Positions 15,015 to 24,151 of a DNA stretch of 37,075 bases are shown one piece after another. Each line of letters opens with the position of its first letter. Positions within the stretch are counted from its first letter, which is position 1. The DNA comes from an uncultured Bacteroidota bacterium (GTDB lineage: Bacteria > Bacteroidota > Bacteroidia > Bacteroidales > F082), in contig UQNO01000020.1 of NCBI GenBank assembly GCA_900542475.1, positions 1 to 37,075 of the forward strand, in the 5' to 3' direction. Made by a program: the position numbers and the translations under genes. Below the pieces are notes generated by a model. The model had not been told where the DNA came from. It did no database searches and was given only the letters and a program-made list of their open reading frames with translations.

Positions 15015-15503
15015 ATGACACCAATAAATTGGATATTAATCGGTTTGATTGTGGTGATGACGATTGTCGGTTTTTACTTCTTGTTTGGTAAAAAAAATGA
15101 CAGCCAATCGAATGCGGGCGGTAAAAGCAAGAACGACGCTGTCGTTCCTTTGAAAATTCAGGCTTATGAGAGGATGGTTTTATATCTTGAAAGGATAAGG
15201 TTTTCTGTATTGGTGAAAAGGGTTTTTATGCCAGGCATGTCTCGCATCGACTTGCAGTTTGCCTTGATACAGAACGTTCAGGACGAGTTTGAGCATAATA
15301 TGGCGCAGCGTCTTTACGTGAGCGAGCCTGTTTGGTTCAATATCATCATTGTCAGAGATGAGGTTTTGAAGAGCATCAACGCGGCTTTTAATGATAACAA
15401 TGACGCTGACGCCGCGCTGATGGCGCAGATTATCGCCTCTATGGATAATTCCCTGATAGACAGGGCTGTTATCGCAATTAAAAAAGAATTTAATACTATT
15501 TGA
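15015..15503 (+). CDS. Single-pass membrane protein of unknown function
   Basis: No function is recognised. From the ATG at 15015 (162 aa; a TTG at 15009 is also in frame) the protein has one N-terminal membrane segment (IGLIVVMTIVGFYFLFG, residues ~9-25), a short Lys/Asn/Gly-rich linker (~26-45), and a cytoplasmic helical domain with LKIQAYERMVLYLERI and DLQFALIQNVQDEFEHNM. It resembles a conserved Bacteroidetes protein type that I cannot name with certainty. Its stop is one base from the lpxD start, so it is translated with lpxD and may relate to envelope synthesis. Confidence 0.8.
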   Translation: MTPINWILIGLIVVMTIVGFYFLFGKKNDSQSNAGGKSKNDAVVPLKIQAYERMVLYLERIRFSVLVKRVFMPGMSRIDLQFALIQNVQDEFEHNMAQRLYVSEPVWFNIIIVRDEVLKSINAAFNDNNDADAALMAQIIASMDNSLIDRAVIAIKKEFNTI

Positions 15504-15504
15504 T

Positions 15505-16548
15505 ATGAAAGTTGAGTTTACCGCTGCCCAGATTGCGGCGCTTTTAAGTGGAAAAGTGGAAGGCGACCCTGAAGCCAAGGTTTGGAATGTGGCGCGTATC
15601 GAGGACGGCGCGCATGGAATGTTGAGCTTCTTGGCCAACCCTAAATATATTCATTATTTATATACGACACAATCGACAATCGTTTTGGTCAATGCTGATT
15701 TCGAGCCTGCAGAGCCTGTGACAACTACGATGATCAGAGTCGCCAATGCCTATGAGGCTTTTGCCCGGCTTTTGGCGATTTATCAGGAATATACCAACAA
15801 TAAAGTGGGAATTTCTGACCTGGCTTGTATCTCTGCCGATGCTGAATATGGAGAATCATGCTATATCGGAGAGTTCGCTTATATCGGCGAGAGGGTCAGG
15901 ATTGGAAATAACGTGAAGATTTATCCTCAATGCTATGTGGGTGATGATGTGGTGATTGGTGATAACACCGTGCTTTATTCCGGTGTCAAGTTATATGCCA
16001 TGACGCATATCGGCAAGGAATGTATTGTCCATTCAGGCGCGGTGCTCGGCGCTGACGGCTTCGGCTTTGTGCCTCAACCTGACGGGACATATAAGAAAGT
16101 GCCGCAGATTGGTAACGTTATGGTCGGCGATAATGTAGAAATCGGCGCCAATACAACTATAGACCGCTCCACAATGGAGTCAACGAGGATTCATAACGGG
16201 GTGAAGCTCGATAATCTTATCCAAATCGCTCATAATGTGGAAGTTGGAGAAAACACCGCCATGGCGGCGCAGTCAGGCATCGCAGGCTCGGCACATATCG
16301 GAAAGAACTGCGTGGTGGCAGGTCAAGTGGGGATTTCCGGTCATCTTGCGATTGCCGACAGAACAACAATCGGTCCGCAGTCCGGTCTTACCAAGGGAGT
16401 GAGAGAACCTGGAAAATCAATAATGGGTTCTCCGGCGTACGATTATGCGAAATATATGAAAGATATTGTCAGACAACGCAATATAGACAAGTTGGAGAAT
16501 AGAATCGTTGAGTTGGAGAAAAAACTTGAAGAAATATTGTCGAAGTAA
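15505..16548 (+). CDS. lpxD: UDP-3-O-acylglucosamine N-acyltransferase LpxD
   Basis: LpxD adds the second acyl chain (N-linked) to UDP-3-O-acyl-glucosamine, the third step of lipid A synthesis. An N-terminal uridine-binding domain (residues ~1-100, with LSFLANPKY) is followed by a left-handed beta-helix of hexapeptide repeats (~105-310; IGEFAYIGERVRIGNNVKIY, VGDNVEIGANTTIDRSTM). H243 in IAHNVEVGEN is the expected catalytic base. A helical tail ends the protein. The length of 347 aa is normal. It lies one base after the membrane-protein gene and 45 bases before lpxC. Confidence 0.96.
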   Translation: MKVEFTAAQIAALLSGKVEGDPEAKVWNVARIEDGAHGMLSFLANPKYIHYLYTTQSTIVLVNADFEPAEPVTTTMIRVANAYEAFARLLAIYQEYTNNKVGISDLACISADAEYGESCYIGEFAYIGERVRIGNNVKIYPQCYVGDDVVIGDNTVLYSGVKLYAMTHIGKECIVHSGAVLGADGFGFVPQPDGTYKKVPQIGNVMVGDNVEIGANTTIDRSTMESTRIHNGVKLDNLIQIAHNVEVGENTAMAAQSGIAGSAHIGKNCVVAGQVGISGHLAIADRTTIGPQSGLTKGVREPGKSIMGSPAYDYAKYMKDIVRQRNIDKLENRIVELEKKLEEILSK

Positions 16549-16552
16549 CATA

Positions 16553-16568
16553 TATTTTTGTATTTTTG
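16553..16568 (+). promoter_or_regulatory. Doubled -7 element upstream of lpxC
   Basis: TATTTTTG occurs twice in a row (16553-16560 and 16561-16568) in the gap before lpxC, with a TTG at 16537-16539. lpxC may be transcribed on its own as well as from the lpxD promoter. Confidence 0.45.
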
Positions 16569-16593
16569 CACCGTGTTTTCGATTTAGAATATA

Positions 16594-17508
16594 ATGGTGG
16601 AAAAACAGCATACAATAAAGAAAAGTGTCAGCATTAGTGGAACAGGTCTCCATACTGGACAAAGCGGTACGCTGACATTTCATCCTGCGGGGATAAATCA
16701 CGGTGTTAAATTCAGAAGAATAGATTTGTTCGGCCAGCCAATCGTCGAAGCGAATGTCTTCAATGTGGTTGACAATTCACGCGGCACTACCATTGCTCAA
16801 AACGGAGTGAAAGTCTATACTGTCGAGCATATCATGGCGGCTTTGAGAGCGATGAATATCGACAACGTGCTCATCGACTTGAACTGCGAGGAGCCTCCAA
16901 TCCTCGACGGAAGTTCGAGAATAGTGCTCGAGGCTTTGAAAGAAGCCGATGTCGAGGAACAGGATGCCGAGCGTAAATGCTTGAAAATCACAAAGAAAAT
17001 AGTTTATACGCATCCTAAAGTCGGCTGCGAACTTGTGGTGGAGCCCGCCGACAAATTCAGCGTCGATGTAAAAGTGGATTATAAATCTGGAGTCCTAAAC
17101 GTTCAAGAGGCACATCTGGCAGACATAAGCGATTTTGAGAAAGAATTTGCAATGTGCAGAACATTCGTGTTCTTCCAGGAACTCGAGATGCTGCTCGCCC
17201 ATAACCTCATCAAGGGTGGAGACCTCTCAAACGCGATAGTGTTTATTGAAAAACAGGTCACGGAAGAGGATTTGAAACGCGTTGCCAAACTGTTCCATAA
17301 AGAGTCTGTGGCAGTCCACGAAGGCGGAATACTCAACAATGTGACACTGTACTTCGATAACGAGCCGGCACGTCATAAACTGCTTGACTTGGTCGGCGAC
17401 CTCACACTCCTCGGTATGCCAATCATCGGAAAGGTGACGGCTTACAAACCCGGTCACTTCGCAAATACGGAATTTGTGAAACAGATTGTGAAAAAGATGG
17501 GAATCTAA
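16594..17508 (+). CDS. lpxC: UDP-3-O-acyl-N-acetylglucosamine deacetylase LpxC, without the usual FabZ fusion
   Basis: LpxC removes the N-acetyl group from UDP-3-O-acyl-GlcNAc, the committed step of lipid A synthesis. The zinc and catalytic residues are all present: E78-H79 in TVEHIMAAL, H261 and D265 in HKLLD, and H288 in KPGHFANTEF. The protein is 304 aa and stops right after the LpxC domain (KKMGI). In most Bacteroidetes LpxC is fused to a C-terminal FabZ dehydratase giving ~460 aa; here that domain is missing and no fabZ follows. The stop codon overlaps the stop of the convergent glycosyltransferase gene by four bases. Confidence 0.95.
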   Translation: MVEKQHTIKKSVSISGTGLHTGQSGTLTFHPAGINHGVKFRRIDLFGQPIVEANVFNVVDNSRGTTIAQNGVKVYTVEHIMAALRAMNIDNVLIDLNCEEPPILDGSSRIVLEALKEADVEEQDAERKCLKITKKIVYTHPKVGCELVVEPADKFSVDVKVDYKSGVLNVQEAHLADISDFEKEFAMCRTFVFFQELEMLLAHNLIKGGDLSNAIVFIEKQVTEEDLKRVAKLFHKESVAVHEGGILNNVTLYFDNEPARHKLLDLVGDLTLLGMPIIGKVTAYKPGHFANTEFVKQIVKKMGI

Positions 17509-18623
17509 AGGGATTTGTAGATAGAATCAAGAAGTTTTCCGACGGACTCGTTGGAAAACTTTTTTGTTACCATGTCTCTCAATGTGTCGGCATCATAATT
17601 TGAATATGTCCGTAACATCGTCTGCATGGCGTCGGCCAACTTCTCGGCATCGTGCGGCGGCACAAGCAGACCGTTGCTTTCATCGACTATTTCCGGAATC
17701 CCGCCGACATTGGTGCTGACAACAGGCAGTCCGCAGGCAAAGGCCTCAAGCAGAACAATACCTTGAGTCTCGTAATTGCTTGAAAGTACGAGAAAATCAC
17801 TGCAAGCAAGCTCGTCAACAAGGGCTTGACCCTCTAAAACGCCGGTAAACCTGATGTTTTTCTGATTTTTTAATGTTTTTGAATGCTCTTTTGTTATTTC
17901 AAAATCAATTCCGTCGCCAATAAGAACACATTCAAAACAGATGTTTCTGTTCTCAAGTATCTTTAACGCATCTATTAATCCTGTGATATTTTTGGATTTG
18001 TTTTCAAAACAACTGATATGAGCGATTTTAGGCGTTGTGTTTTGGTGTGGCATTGGTTTGAACATGTTGACATTCACCACATTAGGCACTATTATATAGT
18101 TGCTGTTATTGAGGCCGTGACCTTGCATCGCTTTCGCAAGGATTTCAGTGACGGTGGTGACGGCTGATGCGTGTTTTACAATGACTTTCGTCAGTCTTTT
18201 CCTGAAAAAGCCACCGAACTCGTTGCCAGGAAGGTATCGTGACCAATGCTCCGTAATAACATAAGGCGTGCCGTGGAAGATTTTGTGCCAAAGAGCAATT
18301 AAGCCCAAACGTGTAAGCACATGGACATGTATAATGTCTGGCTTGCTTAATCGTTTGAAAGCCAACTTGTTTGCTCTAAAATATCTAAATAATGATAGAC
18401 TTTTGGATTTTGATTGTTTATAATAAACACGTATTGTCCTGACGTTGTTTATGGTCTCATCTACGATGTCGTTGTCGTTGTCGAGATGGACATACACCAC
18501 GCTTATGTCGTTGTACAACGCAGCGGCTTCGGCATGACGTTGCACGAATAAACCGAACATCGGGTCATGGCGATGGGGATACCATCGCGCTATAAAAACT
18601 ATATGTTTCCTTTCGCCATTCAC
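17505..18623 (-). CDS. GT4-family glycosyltransferase
   Basis: A retaining GT-B glycosyltransferase, probably acting on cell-surface glycan. The N-terminal acceptor domain begins HIVFIARWYPHRHDPMFGLF, and the donor domain carries the GT4 E-x7-E motif (E285 and E293, NYETQGIVLLEAFACG) followed by GLPVVSTNVGGIPEIV. The donor and acceptor sugars cannot be predicted. Translation appears to begin at a GTG at 18623 that shares one base with the TAG stop of the LolA gene; the next ATG (residue 22) would delete part of the fold. It is the last gene of the long parA-to-GT block. Confidence 0.88.
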   Translation of the reverse strand: MNGERKHIVFIARWYPHRHDPMFGLFVQRHAEAAALYNDISVVYVHLDNDNDIVDETINNVRTIRVYYKQSKSKSLSLFRYFRANKLAFKRLSKPDIIHVHVLTRLGLIALWHKIFHGTPYVITEHWSRYLPGNEFGGFFRKRLTKVIVKHASAVTTVTEILAKAMQGHGLNNSNYIIVPNVVNVNMFKPMPHQNTTPKIAHISCFENKSKNITGLIDALKILENRNICFECVLIGDGIDFEITKEHSKTLKNQKNIRFTGVLEGQALVDELACSDFLVLSSNYETQGIVLLEAFACGLPVVSTNVGGIPEIVDESNGLLVPPHDAEKLADAMQTMLRTYSNYDADTLRDMVTKKFSNESVGKLLDSIYKSL

Positions 18624-19246
18624 TATCTCATGTCGATGATTTCCACATCAGGGTAGTCGGATTCCTTGAAGGTGAAGAAATCGGCCGGCAAAATCTGATT
18701 GGTGATGAATTTTGTTATATCGTAGATAAATTCGTTTTTATTCTTGTCGAAAATATGTAAGTCTTTTATTTCTAATGTATTTGCATTTATTGTTACAATG
18801 AGTTTGTCAATGTTTTCATCATTAAGCAGAGGAGTGACCTCGATTTTTTTAGTGTTGCGGTCGCTCTCGTCGAGGAATTTTGCCGTAATATTGTCATAAT
18901 ACGAGTTTATAATCGCCAAGGGTGAGTTGTCTTCATTGGTGTCGTCAACTTCGCCGATTATAACTTCTTCGGCGTCAGCGTTATAAGTCCAGGTGGTGTT
19001 TCCGTCGCAAATAATATCCTGACCCAAGATATGCAGTTTGAAAGCTTTGCCTTGCAGGAAACCGTTACCTTCCATTGTTTCGAAGATACCTGCTTCCTCG
19101 TTAATCATTTTGTAGTCGAATGCTATTTCGATGTTGTCGTATGCTTTGAGTTTGTCCACCACGGCCTTAAAGGTCGTTTCTGCATCTTGTGCTTTGATGT
19201 TCAAGGCACAAGCCATGCTGAATACTATTAAAAAAAGTTTTTTCAT
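18623..19246 (-). CDS. LolA-like outer-membrane lipoprotein carrier
   Basis: LolA carries lipoproteins across the periplasm to the outer membrane. A signal peptide (residues 1-19, cleaved before Gln20 in NIKAQ) is followed by AETTFKAVVDKLKAYDNIEIAFDYKM and a series of strands containing FLQGKAFKLHILGQDIICDGNTTWTYN, the typical core of Bacteroidetes LolA-like proteins. At 207 aa the length fits. It lies 5 bases after ftsK, a pairing often seen in this phylum, and overlaps the glycosyltransferase start by one base. Confidence 0.8.
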   Translation of the reverse strand: MKKLFLIVFSMACALNIKAQDAETTFKAVVDKLKAYDNIEIAFDYKMINEEAGIFETMEGNGFLQGKAFKLHILGQDIICDGNTTWTYNADAEEVIIGEVDDTNEDNSPLAIINSYYDNITAKFLDESDRNTKKIEVTPLLNDENIDKLIVTINANTLEIKDLHIFDKNKNEFIYDITKFITNQILPADFFTFKESDYPDVEIIDMR

Positions 19247-19251
19247 ATCAA

Positions 19252-21741
19252 TTAAAATTCGTTGTTTTTAATATCGTCGTCTAAATTTAGGTCTTTAAGG
19301 AACTGTTCGAGGGCGAATTCTGTCGCCACTTTCACTTCGCGTTGTTTACTTCCGGCGAATGGCCCTACTATTCCTGCTTTTTCGAGTTGGTCGATGATGC
19401 GTCCTGCGCGGTTGTAGCCCAGTTTGAGTTTACGCTGTAGCATTGACGTCGAGCCTTGCTGGGTCTGCACCACTATGCGGGCGGCGTCTTCGAAGAGAGG
19501 GTCGCGTTCGTCGGGGTTCATGGAATCTTTCGAGCCGCCTTCTTCTTGTTCGTCGGGTACTTCAGGGAGGAGGTATGCGTCGTCGTAGCCTCGTTGCTCG
19601 CCGATGTAGTCGCATATCGCTTCGACTTCCGGGGTGTCGATGAAGGGGCACTGCAGACGCACGAGGTCTTGACCTGTTGACATCAGCATGTCGCCTCGTC
19701 CGACAAGTTGGTCGGCGCCGTTGCTGTCGAGGATGGTGGCGGAATCGACGCGCGAGATGACGCGGAAGGCGATACGTGCCGGGAAGTTGGCTTTGATGGT
19801 TCCTGTGATGATTTTCACAGAAGGACGCTGCGTGGCGATGATGAGATGGATTCCGATGGCACGCGCCAACTGCGCCAAACGAGCGATAGGTCCTTCCACT
19901 TCGCGCCCCGCTGTCATGATAAGGTCCGCAAACTCATCGACGACGAGCACGATGTATGGCATGAAATGATGACCGTTGTTCGGGTTGAGGCGGCGGTTTA
20001 CAAATTTCTCGTTGTATTCCTTGATGTTTCGCACTCCGGCGTCTTTCATGAGTTCGTAGCGGTTGTCCATCTCTATACATAGCGAATTAAGCGTGCGCAC
20101 TACTTTGCGGACATCGGTGATGATGGCGTCTTCTGCATCTGGCAGCTTGGCGAGATAATGCCTCTCAATCTTCCTGTAAAGGCTCAACTCGACTTTCTTC
20201 GGATCGACGAGAATGAACTTAAGTTCTGCCGGGTGTTTGCTGTAAAGCAACGATGCTATTATGGCGTTGAGTCCCACTGACTTGCCTTGTCCGGTGGCAC
20301 CTGCCATGAGGATGTGTGGCATCTTGGCGAGGTCGGCGACGTAGCTCTCGTTCTGAATGGTCTTTCCGATGCCGAAAGGCAGAGCATAGCCGCTCTTTTG
20401 GAATTTTTCCGAGCCTATGATGGTGCGCATCGACACGGTCTGAGGTTTCTTGTTCGGCACCTCGATGCCGACGGTGCCTTTGCCCGGGATAGGGGCGATG
20501 ATACGAATCCCCAGCGCGGCAAGGCTGAGCGCGATGTCGTCTTGTAATCCTTTGATTTTAGAGATGCGAACTCCCGCCGCGGGCACAATCTCGTATAATG
20601 TCACGGTGGGGCCGATGGTGGCTTTGATTTTATCGATTTCAATTGAATAGTTGGCGAGGGTATCGACAATGCGTTTCTTGTTGGCTTCAAGCTCCTCTCT
20701 GTCAACGCCGTTGTCTTCATCGCCATAGTTTTTAAGAAGGTCAAGCGGCGGCAACTTGAAGTCGGAAAGCTCAAGCTTCGGGTCGTAAGATGTGTCAAGA
20801 CCGAAATGCTCACCGTTCTCCTTTACCTGTTTCTCCTCTGTCTGCTCGGTGATTTCCATCTCCACTTCGTTGGATTTCTCCGATATATCCACAATCTCTT
20901 CATGTTTTTTGACGACAGAAATCTCAACATCTTCAAATCCATCATCATCTTTGTTTTCATCTTCAAACCCGTCTGTTAGGTCGATTTCATTTGGTTTTTC
21001 TTCGTTGCCGGGTTTCAAGGTGTTTGTCGGATTTGGATTTTTATAAGGCGTAAGGTCACCATTGTCAAAGTCTTCGACTTTGTCGTCGCTGTCTTCAGCG
21101 ACATTGTTTTTTTTCTTTAAGAAATCAAGTTTGATGTTGAAAGTAAAGACCGTGTATATTAAAGCGGTGAATATCAATAATAAAACGACACCGGCAATCC
21201 CGATGTATTTGTATAGGAAAACGAAACATTTGCGACCAACCACACCATAATAGATTTCGTATGGAGAAACCATATTTGAAGGTAATGCTTCAAATATCAA
21301 TGATAAAAGCAATGGCACCCAAATCAGAAACACGAGAGAGTATTTCCACAACGTCCAAGGTTTGATGTGGATTTTGTTCCACATCAGGTTAAGGCCTAAT
21401 AGTCCGATGAGAAAGATGATGTAAGCCGTTCCGATGCCGAACATATCTTCGCTCATTATTCTTCCCAAGTCGTTGAGCCACTTTCCTTTAGGCGCATATC
21501 CCAAATAAGGGCTCGCAAAAGCGATAAGCAGAAAAACACTTATCATGAAGAATAAACTTCCCAAGCATATCCTGATTCTTCCGTCGGACTCCTTGTGGCG
21601 TTTCGCGGTTTTGCTCACAGGTTTTTTCACTGCCTTGCTCTTGCCAGACTTTGCCTTGACGGTATCTCTTGACGCCGGCCCATCGTCTTTTAAGACAATT
21701 GGAGGTTTAGGTGTTCTCAATTTGTTTTTATTTTCTATCAT
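19252..21741 (-). CDS. ftsK: DNA translocase FtsK
   Basis: FtsK pumps DNA through the closing septum and helps resolve chromosome dimers. Domains in order (numbered from the ATG at 21741): four membrane segments (~55-78, ~102-122, ~130-151, ~180-200), an acidic linker (~208-350), a RecA-type motor with Walker A GATGQGKS (~481-488) and Walker B VLVVDEFAD (~598-606), and a C-terminal winged-helix gamma domain (LQRKLKLGYNRAGRIIDQLE). The frame includes a TTG two codons earlier, but the ATG is preferred. At 829 aa it is typical for the phylum. It follows lepB and precedes the LolA gene. Confidence 0.95.
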   Translation of the reverse strand: MIENKNKLRTPKPPIVLKDDGPASRDTVKAKSGKSKAVKKPVSKTAKRHKESDGRIRICLGSLFFMISVFLLIAFASPYLGYAPKGKWLNDLGRIMSEDMFGIGTAYIIFLIGLLGLNLMWNKIHIKPWTLWKYSLVFLIWVPLLLSLIFEALPSNMVSPYEIYYGVVGRKCFVFLYKYIGIAGVVLLLIFTALIYTVFTFNIKLDFLKKKNNVAEDSDDKVEDFDNGDLTPYKNPNPTNTLKPGNEEKPNEIDLTDGFEDENKDDDGFEDVEISVVKKHEEIVDISEKSNEVEMEITEQTEEKQVKENGEHFGLDTSYDPKLELSDFKLPPLDLLKNYGDEDNGVDREELEANKKRIVDTLANYSIEIDKIKATIGPTVTLYEIVPAAGVRISKIKGLQDDIALSLAALGIRIIAPIPGKGTVGIEVPNKKPQTVSMRTIIGSEKFQKSGYALPFGIGKTIQNESYVADLAKMPHILMAGATGQGKSVGLNAIIASLLYSKHPAELKFILVDPKKVELSLYRKIERHYLAKLPDAEDAIITDVRKVVRTLNSLCIEMDNRYELMKDAGVRNIKEYNEKFVNRRLNPNNGHHFMPYIVLVVDEFADLIMTAGREVEGPIARLAQLARAIGIHLIIATQRPSVKIITGTIKANFPARIAFRVISRVDSATILDSNGADQLVGRGDMLMSTGQDLVRLQCPFIDTPEVEAICDYIGEQRGYDDAYLLPEVPDEQEEGGSKDSMNPDERDPLFEDAARIVVQTQQGSTSMLQRKLKLGYNRAGRIIDQLEKAGIVGPFAGSKQREVKVATEFALEQFLKDLNLDDDIKNNEF

Positions 21742-21747
21742 TTTCAA

Positions 21748-23262
21748 TTATTTTGGAAATTTGAAGAGTCTGTTCCAGCGAATCTTTCCGTATGTGTTAT
21801 CCTTTGAGAACCAAACAAATAGTGGTTTTCCGACTATGTGGTCGATTGGTACGTAACCCCAGAAACGCGAGTCCTGCGAGTTGTGACGATTGTCGCCCAT
21901 CATCCAGTAATAATCCATGCCGAAAGTGTATTCGTTGGTTTCATTTCCATTGATAAAAACCTTATTGTCGTTGACTGTCAGTGTGTTGTGTTCGTATGCC
22001 GTGATACATCTCTCGTATAGTGCGATGTTCTCCGGATTTATTTTTACGGTAACTCCCTTTTGTGGAATGACTATCGGTCCGAAATTATCGACATTCCATT
22101 TGAAATGAATGGTATCGTTGGGGAAAATCTCTTGTGAGACTTCGGTGTTTGCGGGTGATATTATTTTTGTGACTTCATTTACAAACGACTGTTTGGCGAA
22201 TTCTTGAGCGGTTGTGGCGTTCATGTTCATGATGAATTCGTTTGGTATCGGCGTTCTGTATCCCTCGTATATGTTGAATTTCTCCAAAATCTTTGGGTTC
22301 AGGCTGTTGCCATTGATTTTTACAAGATAATTATGTTGCATATAAGGCGGTTGGTATCCTGTTTCGCCATTGATATACACTATGCCGTCGATAATTTGCA
22401 GGGTGTCTCCCGGCATTGCGATAAGGCGTTTCACATAGTTCTCGCGTTTATCGACCGGTCTGGTGACGATGTTTCCAAATTTGGCTTTATTGTTGTTTAC
22501 TTGTTCTTTGCCGTATCTTCTAACCAATTGATAATAAGTGACATTGCTTTGGTACGTTTCGCTTACGGTGTCGCCTGCCGGGAAGTTGAACACTATAGGG
22601 TCGTTGCGTTTGATGCTGCTGAAGCCAGGCAGTCGCCAATAGCCGATTTGCGGCCATTCGACATACGATTTGGCTGTCTTTGACCATGGCAATGTATGAT
22701 GCACAAATGGGAAGGAGAGGGGAGTGTTTGGGAAACGCGGTCCGTAACCTATTTTGCTCACGAGCAGATAGTCGCCTGTCATGAGAGTGCCTTCCATACT
22801 TGACGATGGAATGGTGTACATCTCGAAGAGGAAAGTCCTGATAATCAATGCGGCGAACACTGCCCAAAGAATGGCATCGAGCCAATCGCGAACCCAGCCT
22901 TTAGGTGGGCGTGTCGTTGTCTTGGGGTCGTGATATTCAACGTTTTTAGTGCTCAAAACGGGAAAATATACGTAAGGGAAAAAGCCCGCCGCCAATATCT
23001 CGCCGAAGCGGAAGCGATTATAGCACTTCGCCAACTCAATGAACATCAGAAACGCCATAAAAGTGTTGATGTACGGGAATATCAACAAGACATAGCACCA
23101 CCATTTGTCCCATCTTATGATTTTCGATAAGATGTAGAGGTTGTAGTAGGGAATGAATGCGCAGCTGCTTTTGAAACCGGCGCGCTCGTAGAATTTGTAA
23201 CAAAATGCCGCGCAAAAAGAGAAGAAAAGCGGCAGAAGCAGTATCGTTATTAACATATTCAT
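21748..23262 (-). CDS. lepB: Signal peptidase I
   Basis: LepB cleaves signal peptides of exported proteins at the inner membrane. An N-terminal region of about 115 residues with membrane segments (DUF5684-like, common in Bacteroidetes LepB) precedes the catalytic part. The nucleophile is S155 in IPSSSMEGTL, preceded by a membrane helix (~128-145); the general base is K278 in YVKRLIAMPGD; the box MGDNRHNSQDSRFWGYVP lies near the C-terminus. At 504 aa it is long because of the N-terminal region and an insertion between strands. The ATGs at 23262 and 23256 are both possible starts. Confidence 0.95.
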   Translation of the reverse strand: MNMLITILLLPLFFSFCAAFCYKFYERAGFKSSCAFIPYYNLYILSKIIRWDKWWCYVLLIFPYINTFMAFLMFIELAKCYNRFRFGEILAAGFFPYVYFPVLSTKNVEYHDPKTTTRPPKGWVRDWLDAILWAVFAALIIRTFLFEMYTIPSSSMEGTLMTGDYLLVSKIGYGPRFPNTPLSFPFVHHTLPWSKTAKSYVEWPQIGYWRLPGFSSIKRNDPIVFNFPAGDTVSETYQSNVTYYQLVRRYGKEQVNNNKAKFGNIVTRPVDKRENYVKRLIAMPGDTLQIIDGIVYINGETGYQPPYMQHNYLVKINGNSLNPKILEKFNIYEGYRTPIPNEFIMNMNATTAQEFAKQSFVNEVTKIISPANTEVSQEIFPNDTIHFKWNVDNFGPIVIPQKGVTVKINPENIALYERCITAYEHNTLTVNDNKVFINGNETNEYTFGMDYYWMMGDNRHNSQDSRFWGYVPIDHIVGKPLFVWFSKDNTYGKIRWNRLFKFPK

Positions 23263-23279
23263 TGTTTTTATCTTTATTT

Positions 23280-23416
23280 GTCATTTTGACTGCGACGAGG
23301 CGTGGTGGAGACCTGGGTTTGCGAAAACATTCGTCTTTGGTGAATAAATCATTTTTCTGAAAGACGGGTTGAAAATGATGATTTCTCGCCCTCGCTTCGT
23401 TGCGTCCGAAATGACG
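23280..23416 (-). repeat. MITE-like repeat, copy B (137 bp)
   Basis: Read on the minus strand it starts CGTCATTTCGGACG, contains TTTATTCACCAAAG and GGTCTCCACCACGCC, and ends GTCAAAATGAC; these blocks line up with copy A at 8141-8288. Its ends are imperfect inverted repeats. It fills most of the gap between dapB and lepB: 4 bases after the dapB stop codon (23421-23423) and 17 bases before the lepB ATG. It leaves both coding sequences intact. Confidence 0.75.
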
Positions 23417-23420
23417 ATGA

Positions 23421-24149
23421 TTACAAATTTATTAGTTCTTCCATGGTGAATATTCCTTTTTTATCTTTGATGAATTCTGCGGCGATGACGGCGCCGGTGG
23501 CAAACCCTTTGCGGCTGAATGCTTCATGGCGCAGCGTGATTTCGTCGCAGTCTGACAGTGCCTTGACTTCGTGAATGCCGAAAGTTTCACCCTCCCTGAT
23601 GGCGTTGACCCTCAACATTTTATCTTCGTCGCCTTGAGCGTCGTCGTCATCGTTAAGCATCCAATATTCATAGTTGTCGTTGTTATCGATGATGTCTTCA
23701 GCAAGCTTCACCGCCGTTCCGCTTGGCTTGTCAAGCTTATGGATGTGATGTGTCTCGGTGACATCTAATTGATAGCCGTGTTTCCGGGCGAAGCGCGCCA
23801 TTTCTTTGTTGAGTTTGAAAACGAAGTTCATTCCTATGCTGAAGTTGGGTGCGTAAAACAGGGTGTGGCCTTCGTTTTTGCAGCGACTGCTGATGTCGTC
23901 GAGGTGTACGTGCCAGCCGGTCGTTCCGATGACTATCGGTATGTCAAGTTCAAAACATTTCTCGATGTTCGCGATGGCGGTGGCTGGAGTGCTGAACTCT
24001 ATGACAACGTCGCAGTCGGCGATACCCTCGATGTTGCGATACCAATCTTGTTCTGTGTCAATGCGATACGCAACCTCATGACCGCGCTGCAAAGCCACCT
24101 GCTCCACCTCGCGACCCATCTTGCCGTAACCAAGTATGACTATTTTCAT
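23421..24149 (-). CDS. dapB: 4-hydroxy-tetrahydrodipicolinate reductase
   Basis: DapB reduces the dihydrodipicolinate precursor with NAD(P)H, a step toward diaminopimelate for peptidoglycan and lysine. The nucleotide-binding loop GYGKMG is at 7-12, VIEFSTP near 49-55 and VIGTTGW at 73-79. The catalytic block ETHHIHKLDKPSGTA (132-146) has H134, H135 and K138. The length of 242 aa is normal. It lies two bases after the DUF5683 gene; repeat copy B follows its stop. Confidence 0.96.
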   Translation of the reverse strand: MKIVILGYGKMGREVEQVALQRGHEVAYRIDTEQDWYRNIEGIADCDVVIEFSTPATAIANIEKCFELDIPIVIGTTGWHVHLDDISSRCKNEGHTLFYAPNFSIGMNFVFKLNKEMARFARKHGYQLDVTETHHIHKLDKPSGTAVKLAEDIIDNNDNYEYWMLNDDDDAQGDEDKMLRVNAIREGETFGIHEVKALSDCDEITLRHEAFSRKGFATGAVIAAEFIKDKKGIFTMEELINL

Positions 24150-24151
24150 AG

